Positions 5,051 to 5,069 of a stretch of DNA of 5,069 nucleotides are shown piece by piece; the first letter of the stretch is position 1, and every line of letters begins with the position of its first letter. Under the pieces are notes generated by a model. That model was not told the origin of the DNA, did not search any database, and was given only the letters and a program-made list of their open reading frames with translations. Source of the stretch: Streptosporangiaceae bacterium (lineage in GTDB: Bacteria > Actinomycetota > Actinomycetes > Streptosporangiales > Streptosporangiaceae); contig JASIGS010000503.1 in NCBI GenBank assembly GCA_030052355.1, positions 1 through 5,069 of the forward strand, written 5' to 3'. A program made the translations under genes and the position numbers.

Positions 5051-5069
5051 CTGCGGTGCTGTCGTTGTC

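Overview
The window is GC-rich (roughly two-thirds G+C by eye), has frequent GTG starts, dense gene packing and G/C-ending codons, and carries families typical of Actinomycetota (a DUF1707 domain, an NTF2-like penicillin-binding protein N-terminus, an EthA-like monooxygenase). I read it as a chromosomal segment of an actinobacterium. The genus cannot be fixed from the sequence. I saw no tRNA, rRNA, CRISPR array, insertion sequence or phage gene.

Layout, left to right. (1) Positions 1-380, minus strand: the N-terminal 126 codons of a probable penicillin-binding protein, cut by the left edge. (2) Positions 381-511: a divergent intergenic region with the only clearly AT-richer patch nearby. (3) Positions 512-967, plus strand: a VOC/glyoxalase-fold protein. 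It is followed after 23 nt by (4) positions 991-2199, plus strand: a class III adenylyl cyclase fused to a DUF1707 domain and a C-terminal beta-repeat domain of the LiaF-like type. (5) Positions 2196-3128, minus strand: a DHRS1-like short-chain dehydrogenase/reductase whose stop overlaps that of the cyclase. (6) Positions 3227-3553, plus strand: a small protein with a predicted dimeric alpha/beta-barrel pattern, divergent from the SDR. (7) Positions 3554 to at least 5050, minus strand: an EthA-like Baeyer-Villiger flavoprotein monooxygenase whose stop codon directly abuts that of gene 6.

The window seems to hold two themes. The left half is envelope and signalling: a cell-wall transpeptidase fragment diverges from a probable two-gene unit that ends in a cyclase carrying a domain related to cell-wall-stress sensors. 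The right half is small-molecule oxidation: an NADP(H)-type dehydrogenase and a flavin monooxygenase, with a small alpha/beta-barrel protein between them. Both convergent junctions have no intergenic DNA. At the first, a perfect 9-bp hairpin lies inside the end of the cyclase coding region, 13 nt past the SDR stop.

The most unusual item is the cyclase fusion. All six canonical catalytic residues are present at the expected spacing, but the C-terminal partner is not the ATPase/TPR module or HAMP/membrane module usually attached to such cyclases. The rest of the window consists of ordinary actinobacterial enzyme families.
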